DNA from: Dietzia natronolimnaea
GTDB lineage: Bacteria; Actinomycetota; Actinomycetes; Mycobacteriales; Mycobacteriaceae
Reading direction: 5' to 3' (one strand)
NCBI RefSeq assembly: GCF_039525805.1
Contig: NZ_BAAAHZ010000014.1
DNA length: 64,000 nt
The translations under genes and the position numbers were made by a program. Shown here one piece after another: positions 59,523-64,000 of this stretch. Below the pieces are notes generated by a model. The model saw only the letters and a program-made list of their open reading frames with translations. It made no database searches and had not been told where the DNA came from. Each line of letters opens with the position of its first letter. Position 1 is the first letter of the stretch.

Positions 59523-61057
59523 CGCTGACGGACGGTCGAGTAGACGTCCATCGCGCCCACGGCGAGCGGTACGAGCACGCATATACCGATCACCTCGATC
59601 GTCCCCACGGCGCGTAGCACGGCAGGGGAGAGTTCGACATGGGGGAGTGCCGTCGCCGCGACGACGACCGCTGCGGCCAGGGCGGCGGCCGCGGGGATCA
59701 CCATCCCGACCGGCGACGGATGGGTGACGGCCGCCCCGAGCAGCAGGCCGGACGCCAGCGTCAGGGCCGATGCCAGCAGCACCGTCGTGTGCACCCGGTC
59801 GGCGTACCCGAGGCCCCGGAGGACCAACGTCAGGATCACGACCAGTGCCAGGGGAGCGGACCACCGGGTGGACGCGGGACCACCGGTCAGCGCCACGAGT
59901 GCCCCGGCCGTGCAGATCGCGCCCCCTGCGGCCAACAGGCCGGTGAGCCACGAACGTGAGGTGAGAAAGCGGTGCCTCAGGACCGCCGGTGTGGGCAGAG
60001 GTCCATGCGACCGTCGGTCATCGGCATGCCGCGCGCGCAGGTCGTGATCGACCTCGCCCAGATCCCCGGCCTCGACGTCCTCGCCCGGCGCCGGAACCGG
60101 GGGGATCGGGATCCGGGCCGCCGAGATCGACACGCCGGGTGCGGCGGTGAGCAGCAGCAGGCCTGTGAGGACGGCTCCGGCTCCGACGGCGTGCACGGGA
60201 ACGGTGGTGTACGCGACGATCATGGCGGTGATCGCGCCCACCGCCGACACGAGGGCCAGAGCCAGGTAACCCGCCGCGAGACCGTACGACCGATCGTGGC
60301 CCGTCCGGAACACGGTGCACCGCAGCACACCGGCGAGGACCGCCCCGGCGGTGAGGCCACCCATCAGGTTCCCCGCTCCGCCGGGGGCCGCGCCGACCGT
60401 CCCCGCCGCGAGGACGGTGAACCCGTACGTGGACGCCCCCGCCACGGCGTGTGCGGAGACGGGGGCGGCGGTCCGGCGGAGTGCGAGGACCCCCGCGAGG
60501 CCGAGAGCGGCCAGTAGGGCGGCCACGAGAGGGGGCACGATCCCCCCGAGGTTCCACCACTGGCCGACGAGTGCGGCGACGGCGGCCACCACGGCCACCG
60601 CAGTCGTCGCGGTGGCCGTGTCGACGGCGTCGCGGCGACTCCAGACGGAGGAGCGCGCCACGTCCGGATCGGTGAGCCCCTGCAGCACGTCGTCGAACAG
60701 CGGCGCCGGAGTGGGCACGGGCCGGTGGTCCAGCACGAGGATCTCTCCGTCATGCACACGTTGTTGCGCGAGTGTCTCGGAGACGGCCAGTGGTCCACCC
60801 GCCAACCTCGACAGCTGCCATGACCCGCTCGCGTGCCCACCCATCCGGGCGTCGACGTCCACACTCGAGGCGGGCCCCGCGGCCGCCCGGATCCGATCGC
60901 GGACCAGGTCCACGATCTCGGGGATCACGGCGACGAGCTCGAGATGGGCCGGCAGACTCAGATCCACTCGTGTCGTTCGACAGACGATCGACACCCGACG
61001 CTGGTCGAGCGGCTCGACGCCCGAAGCGACGCCCCCGGGCTCGTCCCGCCCCGTCAC
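59519..61057 (-). CDS. eccD: Type VII secretion protein EccD
   Basis: 512 aa from GTG 61057 (complement) with GGGAGGA 7 nt upstream. The N-terminal ubiquitin-like (YukD) domain (about 10-100: VSIVCRTTRVDLSLPAHLEL, GPLAVSETLAQQRVHDGEIL) is followed by about eleven membrane segments, with the charged cytoplasmic loop GEDVEAGDLGEVDHDLRARH between helices 6 and 7. EccD dimers form the central membrane vestibule of the ESX complex. Divergent from eccC across 220 bp; TAACAT (61146-61151) there is a possible eccC -10. Confidence 0.92.
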   Translation of the reverse strand: MTGRDEPGGVASGVEPLDQRRVSIVCRTTRVDLSLPAHLELVAVIPEIVDLVRDRIRAAAGPASSVDVDARMGGHASGSWQLSRLAGGPLAVSETLAQQRVHDGEILVLDHRPVPTPAPLFDDVLQGLTDPDVARSSVWSRRDAVDTATATTAVAVVAAVAALVGQWWNLGGIVPPLVAALLAALGLAGVLALRRTAAPVSAHAVAGASTYGFTVLAAGTVGAAPGGAGNLMGGLTAGAVLAGVLRCTVFRTGHDRSYGLAAGYLALALVSAVGAITAMIVAYTTVPVHAVGAGAVLTGLLLLTAAPGVSISAARIPIPPVPAPGEDVEAGDLGEVDHDLRARHADDRRSHGPLPTPAVLRHRFLTSRSWLTGLLAAGGAICTAGALVALTGGPASTRWSAPLALVVILTLVLRGLGYADRVHTTVLLASALTLASGLLLGAAVTHPSPVGMVIPAAAALAAAVVVAATALPHVELSPAVLRAVGTIEVIGICVLVPLAVGAMDVYSTVRQR

Positions 61058-61277
61058 GCCCTGTCCTCCCACTCGTCCCTGCCCACCCGGTCGCCGGCGG
61101 TGCCACCCTGGTCGGTTGACGTCCCCGTCACGACGTGCACTGCCCTAACATCGCGCTTCGACACGGCGACCATTGTCGACGGCGGGATGCTCCCGTGGGG
61201 GCCCCTCCTCCGGTTTCGGACGAGGAACGGGTCGTCGGGGACCGGGCGGCAGGAACTGGACGAGGAGGCGGGCGCGG

Positions 61278-64000
61278 ATGGGTGACGTGGTCTTCACCCG
61301 CGGCGAGCGGCTCGAGGCGCCGGCGGTGTCGACCGGTGAGCTCACCCTCCAGGCCCCTCCGGCACTGCCCCGTCCGACTCCCAGGCCACTGGTGCAGATC
61401 GTTCTCCCCGTCGTCCTCGTCGTCGCCGTGGTCGGGATGGTCGTGGTGATGATGCGTACGGGGATGATGCGCAACCCGATGTTCATGCTCTTCCCCGTGA
61501 TGATGGCCGTCTCCGCTGTCGGAATGCTCGCCGGCAGCCTGTCCGGTGGCAACAAGACCGGTGAGACCGACGAACTGCGGAAGGACTACCTCCGCTACCT
61601 GGGTCAGACCCGGGAGACCGTCCACGAGACCGTGGCCGCCCAGCGGGCGGCCGCACTGTGGCGACACCCCGACCCGGTGGAGCTGCCCGCGCTGGTCGGA
61701 ACGCCACGGATGTGGGAGCGGGAGGAGGGCGACGCGGAGTACCTCACAGTACGACTGGGCCCCGGGCGGCAGTCCCTGGCGACCAGGTTGTCCGCCCCCG
61801 ACACCGGTCCGGTCGACGATCTGGAGCCCGTCTCGGTCGTGAGCATGAGGCGCTTCGTGAGAGTCCACTCGGTGGTGGACGACCTGCCTGTGGCGCTGGA
61901 GTTGCGGGCGTTCGCCGCCGTCTCCCTGGACGGTGATGTGGACGTGGCGAGATCTGCGGTCAGAGCGGCACTGGCAGGACTCGTCGTCTCCCACGGTCCC
62001 GACCGGGTCCGCGTGGCGGTCGCCGCGAGCGAGGGGAACGCCCGCCGGGCCTGGGAATGGCTCAAGTGGCTCCCTCACCACGAACACCCGACGTACACGG
62101 ACGGCGGCGGACGGGTGCGACTCACCGAGTTCTCACTCGCCGGGGTCGAGTCGATGCTCTCCGAGGACATCGCGGTGCGGCCCGCCTTCGGGACGAACGC
62201 GAGGGACGGTCGGGAGGTGCCTCATCTCGTCGTCATCGTGGATGGCGTGGGAGTCACCGGCGCCGAGCGTCTGGTGGCCGAGGACGGACTGGACGGCGTG
62301 ACCGTTCTCGAGGTCTCCGGCAGTCGCGCCGGGCAGCTGCGCGACCTCGCGACCCGTCTCGGGTTGTGTGTCCGGCTCGACGACGACGGCAGGGCGTCGG
62401 TACACACCGAATCCGGAGAGGAGGACATCGCGAGGGCCGATTCCATGAGCCTTCCGGAAGCGGAGCGGCTCGCCATGGCACTCGCCCGCTACCGACCCGC
62501 CGACACCGTGACACACGCCGACGGCTCCACTTCCACCAGGCGGGTCCCCGGTCTGCCCGACCTGCTGGGGATCGGGATGGCCACCCGCGTCGACCCGGCG
62601 GTGGCGTGGCGACGTCGCGGCGAACGCGACCGCCTGCGCGTCCCGGTGGGGGTGAGCCCGGATGGAGCCCCCGTGGAGCTGGACCTCAAGGAGGCCGCGC
62701 ACGGCGGAATGGGCCCGCACGGCCTGTGTGTCGGCGCGACAGGGTCCGGGAAGTCCGAGTTCCTGCGCACCCTCGTCCTGGGCCTGGTCGCCACGCACGA
62801 CCCGGACGCGCTCAACCTGGTGCTGGTGGACTTCAAGGGCGGGGCCACGTTCCTCGGACTCGAGTCGCTGTCCCACGTGTCAGCCGTGATCACCAACCTC
62901 CAGTCCGAGATCACCATGGTCGACCGGATGCGGGACGCGCTCGAGGGCGAACTGAACCGGCGACAGGAGGTGCTCCGCGCCGCGGGCAACTACGCGGGTG
63001 TGGGCGACTACGAGGCGGCGCGGGCGAGGGGAGCGCAGCTCGATCCCCTGCCGGCACTGGTGATCGTCGTCGACGAGTTCTCCGAGCTGTTGTCCTCCAA
63101 GCCGGAATTCGCGGAACTGTTCCTCACCATCGGGCGTCTCGGGCGCAGTCTGCACATCCATCTGCTGTTGGCGTCCCAACGGCTCGAGGAGGGACGATTG
63201 CGCGGTCTCGACAGTCACCTGTCCTACCGGATCGCCCTCAAGACGTTCTCCGCGACCGAGTCCCGCACCGTCCTGGGTGTGACCGACGCCTATCACCTGC
63301 CCGCCACGCCGGGCGCGGGCTTTCTGAAGGTCGATTCCGGCGAGCCGGTGCGATTCGACGCCGCCTACGTCTCGGGGCCCCATCGAGAGGATCGTCGACG
63401 TGACGGCTCCTCTGTCGCCGTCCCGGTCGCCCGCGCCACAGTGCGTCCGTTCACGTCCTGGTACATGCCGGTGGCCGCTCCCGCCCCATCGGCGGCCGCC
63501 GACCGACGTGACGCGCCAGTCCCCGACGACCGGGATGAGGAGACGAGTCTGCTGGACGTCCTCGTCGGTCGGCTCGCCGGTCACGGAAGACCCGCACACG
63601 AGGTCTGGCTCCCGCCTCTGGGGGCCGGCGCAGCCCTGGACACGGCGGTCGGAACAGAACCGACGGTGTCCAGCGACGAGAGCCCGCCGAGCCTGCGCTT
63701 CCCGATCGCCGAGGTCGACCTGCCGTTCGAACAGCGTCGAGCCTCCTGGGTCGTGGACCTCTCCGGGGCGGACGGCAACGTCGCGGTGGTGGGCGGGACG
63801 AGGTCGGGCAAGTCGACCACCCTGTGCACCCTGGTGCTGGCCGCCGCGGCGACCACCGGACCCGACCGGCTCTCGGTATACGTCGTGGACCTCGGCGGCG
63901 GGCTTCTCCAGTCGGTCGCCGAGCTCCCCCATGTCGGTGGTGTCGCCAGGCGCGGCGAGGACGAGAAGATCCGTCGAACGGTCGCGGAGGTTGGCGTCGA
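61278..64000 (+). CDS. eccC: Type VII secretion ATPase EccC (3' end beyond window)
   Basis: FtsK/SpoIIIE-type motor that recognises and drives ESX substrates. 907 residues visible from ATG 61278 with CGAGGAGG upstream. Two N-terminal membrane helices (about 38-55 and 63-83), the DUF domain, then ATPase 1 with Walker A GATGSGKSE at 486-494, LVLVDFKGGATF and Walker B VIVVDEFSELL. ATPase 2 begins with Walker A GGTRSGKST at 839-847 and VYVVDLGGG before the window ends. The third ATPase domain is expected outside. A single-chain EccC, as in ESX-2, -4 and -5. Confidence 0.94.
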   Translation, partial: MGDVVFTRGERLEAPAVSTGELTLQAPPALPRPTPRPLVQIVLPVVLVVAVVGMVVVMMRTGMMRNPMFMLFPVMMAVSAVGMLAGSLSGGNKTGETDELRKDYLRYLGQTRETVHETVAAQRAAALWRHPDPVELPALVGTPRMWEREEGDAEYLTVRLGPGRQSLATRLSAPDTGPVDDLEPVSVVSMRRFVRVHSVVDDLPVALELRAFAAVSLDGDVDVARSAVRAALAGLVVSHGPDRVRVAVAASEGNARRAWEWLKWLPHHEHPTYTDGGGRVRLTEFSLAGVESMLSEDIAVRPAFGTNARDGREVPHLVVIVDGVGVTGAERLVAEDGLDGVTVLEVSGSRAGQLRDLATRLGLCVRLDDDGRASVHTESGEEDIARADSMSLPEAERLAMALARYRPADTVTHADGSTSTRRVPGLPDLLGIGMATRVDPAVAWRRRGERDRLRVPVGVSPDGAPVELDLKEAAHGGMGPHGLCVGATGSGKSEFLRTLVLGLVATHDPDALNLVLVDFKGGATFLGLESLSHVSAVITNLQSEITMVDRMRDALEGELNRRQEVLRAAGNYAGVGDYEAARARGAQLDPLPALVIVVDEFSELLSSKPEFAELFLTIGRLGRSLHIHLLLASQRLEEGRLRGLDSHLSYRIALKTFSATESRTVLGVTDAYHLPATPGAGFLKVDSGEPVRFDAAYVSGPHREDRRRDGSSVAVPVARATVRPFTSWYMPVAAPAPSAAADRRDAPVPDDRDEETSLLDVLVGRLAGHGRPAHEVWLPPLGAGAALDTAVGTEPTVSSDESPPSLRFPIAEVDLPFEQRRASWVVDLSGADGNVAVVGGTRSGKSTTLCTLVLAAAATTGPDRLSVYVVDLGGGLLQSVAELPHVGGVARRGEDEKIRRTVAEVGV

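Noticed and set aside
61116..61151. TTGACG (61116-61121) plus TAACAT (61146-61151) as an eccC promoter
   Set aside because: The 24-bp spacing is too long for a standard promoter; only the -10-like hexamer is kept as a weak hint.

Overview
High-GC (around 70 percent) actinobacterial DNA. A mycolyltransferase-like enzyme, an ESX-4-type type VII secretion locus beside truA, and an AccA2/AccD2-type carboxylase cluster place it among mycolic-acid bacteria (Mycobacteriales). A Dietzia-like organism is my best guess; this is inference from gene content, not from a database search. One assembly gap (43 N) lies at 28082-28124. I saw no tRNA, rRNA, CRISPR array or insertion sequence.

Region 1 (1-9.3 kb), catabolism: a truncated acyl-CoA synthetase is divergent from a valine/isobutyrate operon (mmsA, isobutyryl-CoA-type dehydrogenase, mmsB) followed by a GAF-LuxR regulator. 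Then come a tandem-repeat patch, a relic of a CYP152-type peroxygenase, an MHS-family transporter and a convergent MarR regulator. The mms operon and the transporter share a 14-bp near-palindrome (GTGRTGGTCATCAC) in their upstream regions, which suggests one regulon.

Region 2 (9.5-23.3 kb): a shortened AtuA/DUF1446 paralogue and a small secreted protein precede a tightly coupled operon: TIGR03084 protein, full-length AtuA-like protein, acyl-CoA dehydrogenase, carboxyltransferase, biotin carboxylase/BCCP, second acyl-CoA dehydrogenase and enoyl-CoA hydratase. The core resembles the Rv0976c-Rv0971c block of M. tuberculosis. A perfect 18-bp palindrome lies upstream. An NDMA-dependent-type alcohol dehydrogenase and a TetR regulator follow.

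Region 3 (23.3-48.4 kb), ribosomal superoperon: rpsL-rpsG-fusA-tuf; then, after the gap and a mini J-domain gene, rpsJ to rpsQ; rplN-rplX-rplE; rpsH to rplO; secY-adk-map; infA; rpsM-rpsK-rpsD-rpoA-rplQ. Two exported lipid or envelope enzymes interrupt it: a mycolyltransferase-like protein between rpsQ and rplN, and a secretory lipase between map and infA. The zinc-type S14 gene (after rplE) and rpmJ (after infA) are absent from their usual places. Promoter-like elements and strong hairpins subdivide the superoperon.

Region 4 (48.4-64 kb): an SGNH-hydrolase lipoprotein, an overlapping pair (prenyltransferase-fold and ClbS/DinB-like proteins), truA, a CPBP membrane protease, an SDR protein and a DUF695-like protein. 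These are followed by the ESX-4 locus: eccE(-), eccB(+), mycP(-), eccD(-), eccC(+, cut by the window end).
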